This document shows positions 1 to 6,216 of a DNA stretch of 18,563 bases, one piece after another. Each line of letters begins with the position of its first letter. The stretch's first letter is position 1. Source of the DNA: Roseomonas haemaphysalidis (lineage in GTDB: Bacteria > Pseudomonadota > Alphaproteobacteria > Acetobacterales > Acetobacteraceae). The stretch is from positions 1 to 18,563 of the forward strand of contig NZ_CP061184.1 of NCBI RefSeq assembly GCF_017355405.1, given 5' to 3'. Both the position numbers and the translations under genes were made by a program. The notes under the pieces are model-generated. The model saw nothing but the letters and a program-made list of their open reading frames with translations. It had not been told where the DNA came from and did not search any database.

Positions 1-160
1 TGCAAGCCGCAGTCAGGTTCTTCTCATGGTCTCGCCCGCCCAGACGTCTGGGCATGATGTGGTCAATCGTGGTGGCCTCATCGCCGCAGTAGCGGCACGC
101 ATGGCCGCAGAGCGTCAGTACCGCCAAATATCTGAAAGATATGGATTTTGTGGCGACCAT
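1..160 (-). CDS. HNH endonuclease, N-terminal part (runs off left edge)
   Basis: The reverse strand from an ATG at 160 reads 53 codons without a stop to the window edge. The peptide has a zinc-type pair CRYC (residues 22-25) and then TTIDHIMPRRLGG, where Asp33-His34 is the HNH beta-beta-alpha metal signature, followed by KNLTAAC, the usual run into the second cysteine pair. HNH proteins are metal-dependent nucleases; small free-standing ones are common in phages and mobile elements, often near packaging genes. The true C-terminus, including the expected second CxxC and final Asn/His, lies outside the window. The gene is divergent from parA, with about 120 bp between the two starts. The ribosome site is weak (GTGAGAG). 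A plus-strand frame over the same stretch shows no family motif and is its shadow. Confidence 0.75.
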   Translation of the reverse strand, partial: MVATKSISFRYLAVLTLCGHACRYCGDEATTIDHIMPRRLGGRDHEKNLTAAC

Positions 161-225
161 CGGTATCTCTCACTGCTGCGTCAGCGGGCTATCCAACCCG
201 CTTGCGCGATGTTATGATATCAAAG

Positions 226-263
226 TAGCAAGACAGCAAGTAGCAAAATAGCTTGATAGCAAA
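226..263. repeat. Five TAGCAA-type tandem repeats upstream of parA
   Basis: Heptamers at 226 (TAGCAAG), 234 (CAGCAAG), 241 (TAGCAAA), 249 (TAGCTTG) and 257 (TAGCAAA) are spaced 8, 7, 8 and 8 bp apart, just before the parA ribosome site. ParA systems with a ribbon-helix-helix partner, such as ParF/ParG and delta/omega, typically bind short AT-rich direct repeats upstream of the operon, which serve as operator and sometimes as centromere. The repeats are seen directly; the binding role is inference. Confidence 0.6.
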
Positions 264-282
264 AAATCAAAGGGGGCTTAGG

Positions 283-924
283 GTGCTGGCCCTGCTCGCC
301 CAGAAGGGCGGTGCGGGAAAGACCACCTGCGCCCTGCATCTGGCGGTCATCGCTCAGCAGCGAGGGCTACGGACAATCCTTGTTGACTGCGATCCGCAGC
401 GGTCGGCATCGGCCTGGTGGAAGGCCCGAGAGAGCGCCACTCCTGAGCTGGTGGAAACCACCCCGGACAAGCTGGGCCAGGTCATCGAGGCTGCCGCAGA
501 GGATGGCGCTCAGCTTCTGGTAATCGACACCCGGCCAAGCGTGGAGCGCGACACCGCTGAGGTGGCGCGGCGATCAGACTTCATCCTGATCCCCACCCGT
601 CCATCCATTCTGGATCTGCGGGCAATTGGAGCCACCACGGAGGTGGTGAAGGCCGCGAAGAAGCCGGCGGCTGTGCTGCTCAACTCCTGCCCGCCCGGCA
701 GAGGCATCTTTGAAGGTGGCATCACTGCGGAGGCGCGGAAGGGGCTGGCGGCCTATGGCTTGCCTGTCGTGCCCGTCTCAATCACGCAGCGCGCCGCCCT
801 CGCTCACGCCCTTATCGACGGCCAAGCCGTCACCGAGTTTGAACCCAAGGGCAAAGCCGCCCAGGAGCTAACTCGCCTTTGGAAATTCACCGAGGACCAC
901 CTATGGCCAAGCGCGCATCGCTAA
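283..924 (+). CDS. parA: ParA-family partition ATPase
   Basis: A small ParA/MinD-superfamily ATPase of 213 residues, the length of the short type Ib partition ATPases. The deviant Walker A motif KGGAGKTT is at residues 8-15, ending in the catalytic lysine and threonines. Walker A-prime follows as LVDCDPQRSASAWW, and LLVIDTRPS is the Walker B region. These proteins form ATP-dependent patches on the nucleoid and move plasmid DNA with a centromere-binding partner. I chose the GTG at 283 because AGGGGG lies 6 bp upstream and the protein then begins directly at the P-loop strand. An in-frame TTG at 253 would add ten residues but overlaps the repeat array. The next gene overlaps its end by 22 bp and should be the partner. 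On a plasmid or plasmid-like prophage this pair gives segregational stability. Confidence 0.9.
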   Translation: MLALLAQKGGAGKTTCALHLAVIAQQRGLRTILVDCDPQRSASAWWKARESATPELVETTPDKLGQVIEAAAEDGAQLLVIDTRPSVERDTAEVARRSDFILIPTRPSILDLRAIGATTEVVKAAKKPAAVLLNSCPPGRGIFEGGITAEARKGLAAYGLPVVPVSITQRAALAHALIDGQAVTEFEPKGKAAQELTRLWKFTEDHLWPSAHR

Positions 925-1151
925 CCGACTTCGCCGCGAAGAAGCCCGGCGCCGAACCCGAGCAAGAAGCGACTGCCACCGCACCGGCTGCGGCGAAGGA
1001 TGACCGGAAGGGGCAGACGCTGCGGCTTACCCCGGCCGCCTGGCGCCAACTCAAGACGCTGGCCATGGATCGGGGGAGCACTTCTCATGCGTTGCTCCTG
1101 GAGGCAGTCAACGATCTGTTCAAGAAGAACGATCTACCGCCTATAGCGTGA
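903..1151 (+). CDS. Ribbon-helix-helix partner of ParA (ParB/ParG-like)
   Basis: This 82-residue protein starts at an ATG inside the end of parA, with GAGGA 7 bp upstream. Residues 1-35 are basic, Ala/Pro-rich and probably disordered. The rest holds QTLRLTPAAWRQLKTLAMDRG, then STSHALLLEAVNDLFKKNDLPP, the beta-strand plus two-helix pattern of ribbon-helix-helix DNA-binding proteins labelled 'antitoxin-like' or ParG-like. In ParF/ParG-type systems the flexible N-terminus stimulates ParA ATPase activity while the RHH dimer binds repeats upstream of the operon. The TAGCAA repeats at 226-263 are the natural target here. Family membership is read from sequence; the target is inference. A generic RHH repressor is the main alternative. 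Confidence 0.78.
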   Translation: MAKRASLTDFAAKKPGAEPEQEATATAPAAAKDDRKGQTLRLTPAAWRQLKTLAMDRGSTSHALLLEAVNDLFKKNDLPPIA

Positions 1152-1164
1152 TTTATTGATGTCT

Positions 1165-1200
1165 TGGTGGCGAGATATTTTGCCACCATGATAGCTTTTT
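1165..1200 (+). terminator. Hairpin after the partition operon
   Basis: TGGTGGC (1165-1171) and GCCACCA (1182-1188) form a perfect 7-bp stem with a 10-base AT-rich loop. A short T run (1196-1200) follows about 8 bases later, so this is only a loose match to an intrinsic terminator. It sits just past the stop of the RHH gene. Confidence 0.35.
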
Positions 1201-1231
1201 ATCAGCACACTCCTGGGTGTGGAGGACGATT

Positions 1232-1420
1232 ATGTACACAGTTTTTTACGTGTTTCCGGACGGGAAAAGAAAGCAAGCCGCTCAGCCCTTTCAGGATCTG
1301 GAAGACGCTAAGGCCGAGGCTATCGAGCCGATATTTCTGCATCCATTTTCGCCCGCAGCAGTCATTGTGGTTGATGCTACTGGAGAGGTAGTTTTCAGCA
1401 CAGCTGAAGATAATCTCTGA
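1232..1420 (+). CDS. Small hypothetical protein (62 aa)
   Basis: Starts at an ATG 8 bp after a strong GGAGG. The protein reads MYTVFYVFPDGKRKQAAQPF and continues for 62 residues. It looks like a compact alpha/beta protein with no signal peptide or membrane segment: an opening beta strand, a charged turn, a helix (DLEDAKAEAIE), and two hydrophobic strands (AAVIVVDA, GEVVFSTA). I do not recognise a family. Its TGA overlaps the ATG of the following membrane-protein gene by one base (TGATG), so the two are probably translationally coupled and may act together. Confidence 0.65.
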   Translation: MYTVFYVFPDGKRKQAAQPFQDLEDAKAEAIEPIFLHPFSPAAVIVVDATGEVVFSTAEDNL

Positions 1421-1725
1421 TGACCGAAAGTCCTGAAGATCGGCTGGCACGGGCGAACATGATCTTCAACGAGAAAATGAAGGCCCTGGCCAGCTACAAT
1501 AGCAATGCAGCAATTTTGTTCTATTCCGGCGCTATAGTGACAGTGCCTCTTGGTATGGCTGCGACAATCCTTTCCCCTGATTTACAAGAAAGGAAAGCTT
1601 ATACATTCATTGGATTATCTATTTTTCTTTGTGTCTTTTTCCTCTTTATGGGCAGGAAGTCGTTGAACGCTGCCATGAAAAACCTGGAAGATCTCAAACT
1701 TCCGCCCACGGATAGCGCCCGATAA
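1420..1725 (+). CDS. Small membrane protein with two transmembrane helices
   Basis: 101 residues. A charged amphipathic N-terminus (about 1-28) is followed by two hydrophobic stretches, roughly residues 32-52 (ILFYSGAIVTVPLGMAATIL) and 60-80 (AYTFIGLSIFLCVFFLFMG), and a short polar tail. The helix-loop-helix layout puts both ends in the cytoplasm. The ATG overlaps the previous stop by one base. Codon use is more AT-rich than in the partition genes, suggesting a separate origin. No catalytic motif is visible. Small two-helix proteins in phage and plasmid accessory regions can be exclusion factors, toxins or holin-like proteins, but nothing in the sequence decides between these. Confidence 0.65.
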   Translation: MTESPEDRLARANMIFNEKMKALASYNSNAAILFYSGAIVTVPLGMAATILSPDLQERKAYTFIGLSIFLCVFFLFMGRKSLNAAMKNLEDLKLPPTDSAR

Positions 1726-1781
1726 TCACGCTTTACCAGTTGCGATTAGATCCGCTGCGCCGCCGAAATTGGAGAACCTTA

Positions 1782-1943
1782 ATGCAGACCGTATCCGCTG
1801 GAAGTCTTGCGCGGCAGCGCCCTAGCCTAAGCTGTGCTGGCTGTGGGAAAGAGGTGGCCTCGGCTCCTGAAAGCCAGACCTGGACCCTTAACGGGAGCCA
1901 TGCCTACTGCCCTAGCTGCGCTCGGAGGGAGGGGCTCTACTAA
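1782..1943 (+). CDS. Small zinc-ribbon protein (53 aa)
   Basis: Begins at an ATG with GGAG 7 bp upstream. The 53 residues carry two CxxC knuckles, Cys18/Cys21 (CAGC) and Cys43/Cys46 (CPSC), 21 residues apart, with an aromatic strand (TWTLNG) between: the layout of a treble-clef or zinc-ribbon finger. Such mini-proteins in mobile elements usually bind nucleic acid or protein, and this one has no other domain. An upstream TTG at 1740 is in frame but has no ribosome site. The function is unknown. Confidence 0.55.
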   Translation: MQTVSAGSLARQRPSLSCAGCGKEVASAPESQTWTLNGSHAYCPSCARREGLY

Positions 1944-2064
1944 AGCTACAGCCGTTCTCTCCCTCTTCCTGGCTGCTCGAATTCCCCGAGGCACTCCCCG
2001 CAACCAAAATTAGGTTGACCTGTTAAATGCACCGTGTAAGGTACATATATCAACGGCGGCGCTC

Positions 2065-2421
2065 GTGACGGAGCGAGAGAGCAAAAAGATTACGGTTCGG
2101 TTCTGGTCGTCTGAGAAAGGCAATCAACCGGTCCTTGAACTGATCAGGTACCTATCGAGAAGCGACAAGATTAAGGTTGGCGACGACCTGAAAACTGTTG
2201 AGCTTGGATGGCCAATCGGAATGCCGGTTTGTCGTCCGATGGGTAACGGCCTCAACGAGGTACGTACCACCCTTAGTAACAACCGAGAGCTACGCATTCT
2301 GTTCTTCGTGCAAGAACAGGAAGCAGTGCTGCTGCACGCTTTCTTCAAAAAGACGCAGCAGACCCCTAAACAGGATTTGGCCCTCGCAAGAGCGCGAATG
2401 CGCGAATGCAAGGTCCGGTAG
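2065..2421 (+). CDS. HigB/Gp49-like toxin of a toxin-antitoxin pair
   Basis: 118 residues from a GTG. The sequence matches the RelE/HigB superfamily subgroup known as phage-derived Gp49-like: ITVRFWSS at the start, GMPVCRPMGNGLNEVRT in the middle, NNRELRILFFV, then AVLLHAFFKKTQQTP and ALARARM at the end. Proteins of this group are usually ribosome-dependent mRNA interferases that halt translation until neutralised by an XRE-type antitoxin. The antitoxin gene follows after 9 bp, so this is the HigBA order with the toxin first. A TTGACC at 2015-2020 and TGTA-AGG-TACA at 2035-2045 upstream may be promoter and operator, though the spacing to a -10 box is not ideal. The ribosome site is weak, which fits low toxin expression. 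Confidence 0.82.
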   Translation: MTERESKKITVRFWSSEKGNQPVLELIRYLSRSDKIKVGDDLKTVELGWPIGMPVCRPMGNGLNEVRTTLSNNRELRILFFVQEQEAVLLHAFFKKTQQTPKQDLALARARMRECKVR

Positions 2422-2430
2422 AAAGGCAGA

Positions 2431-2739
2431 ATGAAGATGACCGTCGAGAATGAGATTGCTGGCTGCGCTGGTTCCTCTCTCGATGACTTCCTGGCTGAGG
2501 AAGGCATCCTCGAAGAGGTCGTAGGCCTCGCAACTAAGCGCGTGATTGCGTGGGAGCTGGAGCAAATTCGGAAGAAGCGTCGGATGTCGAAGGAAGTTCT
2601 TGCTTCTCGGATGCACACGAGCCGCACCCAAGTCGACCGCCTTCTGGATCCTGAAAACCCTCGCGTTCAGCTCGACACCGTTGCCAGGGCCGCTCGGGTG
2701 CTCGGTCTTAACATGCAGGTGAAGTTCGAGACTGCATGA
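2431..2739 (+). CDS. XRE-family antitoxin (HigA-like)
   Basis: 102 residues, ATG preceded by AAAGG. The N-terminal third is acidic and probably contacts the toxin. From about residue 38 a Cro/C1-type helix-turn-helix follows: LEQIRKKRRMSKEVLASRM, then TSRTQVDRLLDPENPRVQL and TVARAARVLGLNMQV, the usual five-helix fold with its conserved Leu-Asp-Pro turn. As antitoxin it should bind the preceding HigB-like protein and repress the joint promoter. A strong intrinsic terminator lies about 30 bp past its stop and closes the two-gene operon. Confidence 0.85.
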   Translation: MKMTVENEIAGCAGSSLDDFLAEEGILEEVVGLATKRVIAWELEQIRKKRRMSKEVLASRMHTSRTQVDRLLDPENPRVQLDTVARAARVLGLNMQVKFETA

Positions 2740-2770
2740 AGCTGCGGTCAACGCCACTTCATTGCACTTA

Positions 2771-2796
2771 AAGGGGCCATAAGGCCCCTTTTTCTT
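2771..2796 (+). terminator. Intrinsic terminator of the toxin-antitoxin operon
   Basis: Perfect 8-bp stem AAGGGGCC (2771-2778) / GGCCCCTT (2783-2790) with loop ATAA, followed by TTTCTTTC. A textbook rho-independent terminator on the plus strand. The next 200 bp (2797-2998) hold no gene; the only structure is an AT-rich AAGAAGA/TCTTCTT hairpin at 2850-2866. Confidence 0.9.
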
Positions 2797-2959
2797 TCCT
2801 GCAGTTTCGTATTGACGTTAACGCCCGCAATTGTATGGACAGTTTTGGTAAGAAGATTTTCTTCTTAAGCGTTCTGTAGACATGCTGACCTGCCAGCAGC
2901 ATCAAAAGCGTGTTTGGCTTAGCGCTAAAGAGCGACATATCTTGATCTACAGATGATAC

Positions 2960-2985
2960 CGCCCGGCAATCATCCTCACCGGGCG
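2960..2985 (-). terminator. GC-rich hairpin after the repeat-protein gene
   Basis: CGCCCGG (2960-2966) and CCGGGCG (2979-2985) pair around a 12-base loop, 13 bp past the stop of the minus-strand gene ending at 2999. No T run follows on the minus strand, so it may be a weak or factor-dependent terminator or an RNA 3' stabiliser. Confidence 0.35.
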
Positions 2986-2998
2986 CTACATGGACCTT

Positions 2999-3223
2999 TT
3001 AGACAAAGATGACCTTGCCGGGGTTGGCTCTAGCGATGGTGGCCATTCCGTCAACGCCGAGCGGCACAGCATTTAGGATCGTCAGAGTGGCGCCAGTAGA
3101 CTGTCCAGCGCGAGCAATCGTAGCGAGACCCTGAACTCCCGGCGTGATCGTCACTGTCAGCGAACCGCCGGCCCGAGCAATGGTGGCCAAACCGTCGACG
3201 CCAAGCGCCATGTAAGTCGACAT
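2999..3223 (-). CDS. 74-aa triple-repeat protein (GV.GLATIARA repeats)
   Basis: Starts at an ATG with GGAGA 5-6 bp upstream. Three copies of GV(D/Q)G(L/M)ATIARA fill residues 8-18, 29-39 and 56-66. Each is followed by a Gly-rich turn and a short alternating hydrophobic strand (SLTVTI, ATLTIL, KVIFV). The unit therefore looks like helix-turn-strand, as in a minimal solenoid of leucine-rich-repeat type, with three turns in 74 residues. I recall similar short repeat proteins in proteobacterial mobile elements but know no function for them. It lies 51 bp downstream of the integrase on the same strand, so the two are probably cotranscribed. The DNA copies have diverged, so this is an old, selected repeat rather than recent slippage. 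Confidence 0.75.
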   Translation of the reverse strand: MSTYMALGVDGLATIARAGGSLTVTITPGVQGLATIARAGQSTGATLTILNAVPLGVDGMATIARANPGKVIFV

Positions 3224-3274
3224 TTTGTTCTCCGATGGAAACTGATGCCAGCCTATGCGGCATCTCGTGGGGCG

Positions 3275-4294
3275 TCACGCATCATCCCCGCCCCGGCGCC
3301 CATAGAACTGCGCCACCGCGCCCCGCTTGCTTTCCAGCTTCTCGGCATAGCGGGCTGGCATCATGGGCGACTTCCACCGCCCAGCCTGCATCACCGCCGG
3401 CTGTGATGCCCCGGCCGACACCAGGTCTTGAGCCATGCCCACCCGGCAGGAATGGCCGCTAATGCGCGAGGCATCCACGCCAGCTCGGGCGGCTATCTTC
3501 TTCAGAATGCGCGGCACATCAGCCGCCCCCAATGGGCCTAGCACGCGGCCGCCCTTGTTGATGCTGCGGAACAGCGCGCCCCCTGTGATGCCACCAGCAG
3601 CCAGCCAGGACTGCAAGGCGCCGAAGGTGCGATGGGACAGCCAGCGGGTTTCGCCGCGGCCAGCCTGATCGGTCTTGCTGCGCCGGATCAGAGCCGTGGC
3701 GCTGCCATCCTTGTCTGCCTCGATATCCTCCACCAGCAGCGCCACCACCTCAGACCGGCGGGCCAGCAGGTCGCGCATGGTCAGCACCAGCGCCAGGTCG
3801 CGCAGATCGGTAACGCCCTTGCCGGTGGTGGCCAAGATGCGCTGCACCTCGTTCTCTCCGATCGGCGCCGCCTGCTTCGCGCGGGTGCCGAGCGTGTTGG
3901 ATGCCGCCTTCAGCCTGAGGCGCACCTTCTCGGCTTTGGTTGGGTCAGGAAGGTCAGCGGCGCGGTGCATGTAGGCGATGCCCCACACGGCCTGGCGGAT
4001 GGAGGATATCTTGCGAACCTCTCCGGTTTCGTCGGACGGGGTTTCCACCATCCAGTCGACGTAGGCAGCGACCTGATCGGCGTAGGCGGGGATTGGGTCG
4101 ATATCCCGCTGTGCGGCCCAGCGGCTCCACGCCGCAGAGGTCTTGGCCAGGGCGCGCTCTGTCTCCGGGGCCAGGGCGCCGCGGGCGTCCTCCCTATGCT
4201 GCGCCTGCCGGCGAGCGATCTCATCCGGGCTGATCTGGTCCAGCGGCACGACGAGGCCGGCGGGCTGGACGCGGAGGGCAAGGCTGTTACCCAT
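3275..4294 (-). CDS. int: Tyrosine recombinase / phage-type integrase
   Basis: 339 residues. The N-terminal half (about 40-130) is a core-binding helical domain; the C-terminal half is the catalytic domain. Expected active-site residues are visible: Arg179 (LARRSE), Lys207 (RRSKTDQ), His281 and Arg284 (SGHSCRVGMAQDL), Trp307 in place of the second His (GRW, a common substitution) and the nucleophile Tyr316 (MPARYAEK). These enzymes cut and rejoin DNA at att-like or res-like sites through a 3'-phosphotyrosine. There is no obvious arm-binding N-terminal domain, so it could integrate the element or resolve multimers. The gene is divergent from a regulator-like gene, and the symmetric site at 4303-4340 lies just upstream of its start, suggesting autoregulation or a recombination site. 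Confidence 0.93.
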   Translation of the reverse strand: MGNSLALRVQPAGLVVPLDQISPDEIARRQAQHREDARGALAPETERALAKTSAAWSRWAAQRDIDPIPAYADQVAAYVDWMVETPSDETGEVRKISSIRQAVWGIAYMHRAADLPDPTKAEKVRLRLKAASNTLGTRAKQAAPIGENEVQRILATTGKGVTDLRDLALVLTMRDLLARRSEVVALLVEDIEADKDGSATALIRRSKTDQAGRGETRWLSHRTFGALQSWLAAGGITGGALFRSINKGGRVLGPLGAADVPRILKKIAARAGVDASRISGHSCRVGMAQDLVSAGASQPAVMQAGRWKSPMMPARYAEKLESKRGAVAQFYGRRGGDDA

Positions 4295-4302
4295 GGGATT
4301 TT

Positions 4303-4340
4303 GTATCCGGTAAACTGAATTATCGGACGCTATCGGATAC
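4303..4340. promoter_or_regulatory. Symmetric site in the int/regulator divergent region
   Basis: Inverted arms GTATCCG (4303-4309) and CGGATAC (4334-4340) flank a 24-bp centre. The centre holds TATCGGA at 4321, and the same heptamer starts again at 4331, exactly one helical turn away. Part of this site (4299-4332, minus strand) recurs at 10749-10782. It may be an operator for the divergent promoters or a core site for the recombinase. The layout is seen; the role is inference. Confidence 0.5.
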
Positions 4341-4413
4341 GAGAGATAAAGTAAAGCGGAGAAACCTCACTTATCCATTGTCATTCTCTCTCTCGCACTT
4401 TAGGCTTCGCTTC

Positions 4414-5232
4414 ATGGCCACTGGTCCCGAAGCGATCGAAGCAATTGGCAAGGCAGTCAGCCCCGGCATTCCCGCCGGGACTGTTGTCACGACTGCCCGT
4501 GCGCTCCGTGATGCGGGACCGGAGTTCTGGCCGATGGCTGGGCGGGGTGGCGGTAAGAACGCTGCCCACGTCGAGAAGCACCACCTCGCAAATCTGCTGA
4601 TGGCGCTGGCGGCATCGCAGCCGGCTGAGGCTGTTGCTGCTGTCCGCGTTCTGCGTGGGCTGGTCTACTCGGCGCGCGAGGTGGTTTACCGCAGCCCGGC
4701 CGAAGCGCCTGAGGGCAATCCTCACACGCAGCTAACGGGCCAAGTTCAGGACCAGCGCACCAAGGGTGCCTTTTTCGAGATTGGCAGCCTGGGATATGCC
4801 CTGGAGCATATGATTGCTGAGGGTGCCGACACGCCGATGCGTGAAGCGTTGGCGACGCATCGGACGGGTCTGGAACTGCTGTTTTGTGTGGAGCCCGCCT
4901 CTGCCGAGTTCGCGTTCTACACCAGCGATGGCATCTGGCGTGACCACTTCCAGGCGCCCGGGCAAGATCTGCCCTTCACCCAAAACGCCAAGATGCAGGA
5001 GCGCCGCGGAAGCCGGCGCACGACCATCTTGACCTATGAAATTGTCACCGTAGCAGGCGCCCTTTGGTCCGATACAGCGGACCGGCATCTTGCGGGGACC
5101 ACCCCTTCACTCCTGTCTCAGGCGGTCCCCAACGCCAGGGCCAGACGTGGAAACGCCCGAGCCGCGGTCCCCACCGCAACTCGGGCGCTCACTAGCTATC
5201 CATCGGAGGGACACGCAAAGGCCGAAAGCTAG
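4414..5232 (+). CDS. Putative DNA-binding regulator divergent from int
   Basis: 272 residues from the ATG at 4414 (TTTAGG 9 bp upstream). A TTG at 4378 would add 12 residues but has no well-placed ribosome site. The N-terminal 70 residues (GPEAIEAIGKAV, TARALRDAGPEFWP, GRGGGKNAAHVEKHHLANLL) resemble a winged-helix-like DNA-binding module that I associate with proteins of alphaproteobacterial phages and mobile elements. The middle (about 110-210) is an alpha/beta domain with no recognised motif. The last 50 residues are Ala/Arg/Thr-rich and probably disordered. Its place opposite int and ahead of an excisionase-like gene fits a lysogeny or copy-control repressor. The function is inferred from N-terminal pattern and position only. 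Confidence 0.6.
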   Translation: MATGPEAIEAIGKAVSPGIPAGTVVTTARALRDAGPEFWPMAGRGGGKNAAHVEKHHLANLLMALAASQPAEAVAAVRVLRGLVYSAREVVYRSPAEAPEGNPHTQLTGQVQDQRTKGAFFEIGSLGYALEHMIAEGADTPMREALATHRTGLELLFCVEPASAEFAFYTSDGIWRDHFQAPGQDLPFTQNAKMQERRGSRRTTILTYEIVTVAGALWSDTADRHLAGTTPSLLSQAVPNARARRGNARAAVPTATRALTSYPSEGHAKAES

Positions 5233-5356
5233 ACCTCGACCGCGCCGCCCACCCAAGGGGCCGAACATCCTTAGGGTAAGGCGTGAGAGAGAGTTTTCCA
5301 AGCCCAAGCGTGCCCGCTGATGGGTAGTTCCTCGCAACCGCGTGTGGAGCTTACTC

Positions 5357-5662
5357 ATGTCCCCGAAGGACCAGGCGCCCGAGCAGGCCGCCCCAGACCG
5401 GATCCCGCTATCCCAGCTCCCGCGCGAGCTGGCCGCCATCGCCTCCGGGCAGACGGTGGATTATCGCGCGGCCTACAGACAAGTTCTCAACGGCAACCTG
5501 CCGGCCGACAACATCCGTAGCCGCTGGTATATCCAGCGCGCGGACCTGCCCGCGATCGCGGCGGCATTCGGCATGACCCTGCGGCAGCACCTTTCGGCAG
5601 GTGGACGGCAGGCCAGCCGCACGATGCGGCCGGTGGCCCGTGGCCAGCAGGTGGCGGCATGA
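5357..5662 (+). CDS. Excisionase-like small DNA-binding protein
   Basis: 101 residues from an ATG with GGAG 7 bp upstream; a GTG at 5342 in the same frame is less likely. After a charged linker the core reads LPRELAAIASGQTVDYRAAY, then VLNGNLPADNIRSRWYIQRADLPAIAAAFGM. A pattern of 'G.LPA...RWYI...DLP.IA' is typical of MerR-type or excisionase winged helix-turn-helix folds, where the RWYI strand-turn is the wing. Such proteins bend DNA at att sites to direct excision, or act as small regulators. It lies downstream of the putative regulator on the same strand. Its tail is basic. An alternative is a plain transcription factor of the replication operon. Confidence 0.6.
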   Translation: MSPKDQAPEQAAPDRIPLSQLPRELAAIASGQTVDYRAAYRQVLNGNLPADNIRSRWYIQRADLPAIAAAFGMTLRQHLSAGGRQASRTMRPVARGQQVAA

Positions 5663-5695
5663 TCCCCGCCGGCTCCAAGCCCCAGAACTGAGAAA

Positions 5696-5722
5696 CCCTC
5701 GCCGGCGGGCACCGGACGAGGG
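5696..5722 (+). terminator. Hairpin after the excisionase-like gene
   Basis: CCCTCG-CCGG (5696-5705) pairs with CCGG-A-CGAGGG (5712-5722) around a six-base loop, with one bulged A. A short run (TTGGGTATTTG) follows, so it is a weak intrinsic terminator at best. It separates the regulator genes from the replication operon. Confidence 0.4.
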
Positions 5723-5773
5723 CTTGGGTATTTGAGGCGGTTATCTGGCAGTCGTCACCACGGCTCTATTTAA

Positions 5774-5830
5774 CGCTTCCCCACCTCAGTTTCCAGTGTT
5801 TCCGTCGTCGCATTCCCGAAAGGGGAAGCG
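5774..5830 (+). promoter_or_regulatory. Leader able to mask the replication operon's ribosome site
   Basis: CGCTTCCCC (5774-5782) is perfectly complementary to GGGGAAGCG (5822-5830), and the latter contains the ribosome site of the GTG at 5833. A second local option, TTCCC (5813-5817) with GGGAA (5823-5827) around a GAAAG loop, covers the same bases. Either fold would hide the ribosome site. The complementarity is seen; regulation is inference. Confidence 0.45.
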
Positions 5831-5832
5831 CC

Positions 5833-6216
5833 GTGCATCATGTTTCGACTTCCAACGACCCCGCTACGATCCGCCCCGATCTCGCCATTGTCGACTTCAA
5901 GCTGGACCTAGTGGAATGCACCCCGTCTAAGTCGCGCCGCACTATGCTGGCGAAGATGGTTGTGCGGATCGGCGCAGATACCTACCCGGTCCTGGTCTCG
6001 GCCCGCGGCTACTGCATCGTTATCGGTGGCCCGGACGACCATCCCTTGCGACGAGCGATCCAGGCCGAAGCCCTACGCATCGTCGGCTTGAGCCTTCAGG
6101 AAGCGGCAGCACGCGGGCGGAATGCGCTCGCGATCATGCGCCGGTTCAAGGCCAATGCCCGCGCGCTAGACCTCCAAATGGACGAGGATGAGAGACCGGA
6201 AAGGGATGGCCGGTGA
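5833..6216 (+). CDS. Hypothetical protein, first gene of replication operon
   Basis: 127 residues from a GTG five bases after GGGGAAG. Two hydrophobic strand-rich segments (LAIVDFKLDLVEC; KMVVRIGADTYPVLVSARGYCIVIGG) are followed by a long basic helix (RRAIQAEALRIVGLSLQEAAARGRNALAIMRRFK) and an acidic tail. No family is recognised. The compact alpha/beta core plus basic helix would suit a nucleic-acid-binding or replication accessory protein. Its TGA overlaps the GTG of the next gene (GTGA), beginning a chain of four genes coupled in the same way that ends in the replication helicase. The ribosome site can be masked by upstream sequence, so this gene may set expression of the whole operon. Confidence 0.7.
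   Translation: MHHVSTSNDPATIRPDLAIVDFKLDLVECTPSKSRRTMLAKMVVRIGADTYPVLVSARGYCIVIGGPDDHPLRRAIQAEALRIVGLSLQEAAARGRNALAIMRRFKANARALDLQMDEDERPERDGR

Noticed and set aside
26..217. Plus-strand 63-aa open frame at the left end
   Set aside because: The minus strand here encodes a clear HNH motif (CRYC, IDH, PRRLGG); the plus frame has no family features.
3632..4318. Plus-strand 228-aa frame opposite the integrase
   Set aside because: The minus strand encodes the full set of tyrosine recombinase catalytic residues; the plus frame is Gly/His-rich without motifs.
5659..5691. Ten-codon ATG frame after the excisionase-like gene
   Set aside because: Too short to support without further evidence, despite an ATGA overlap.
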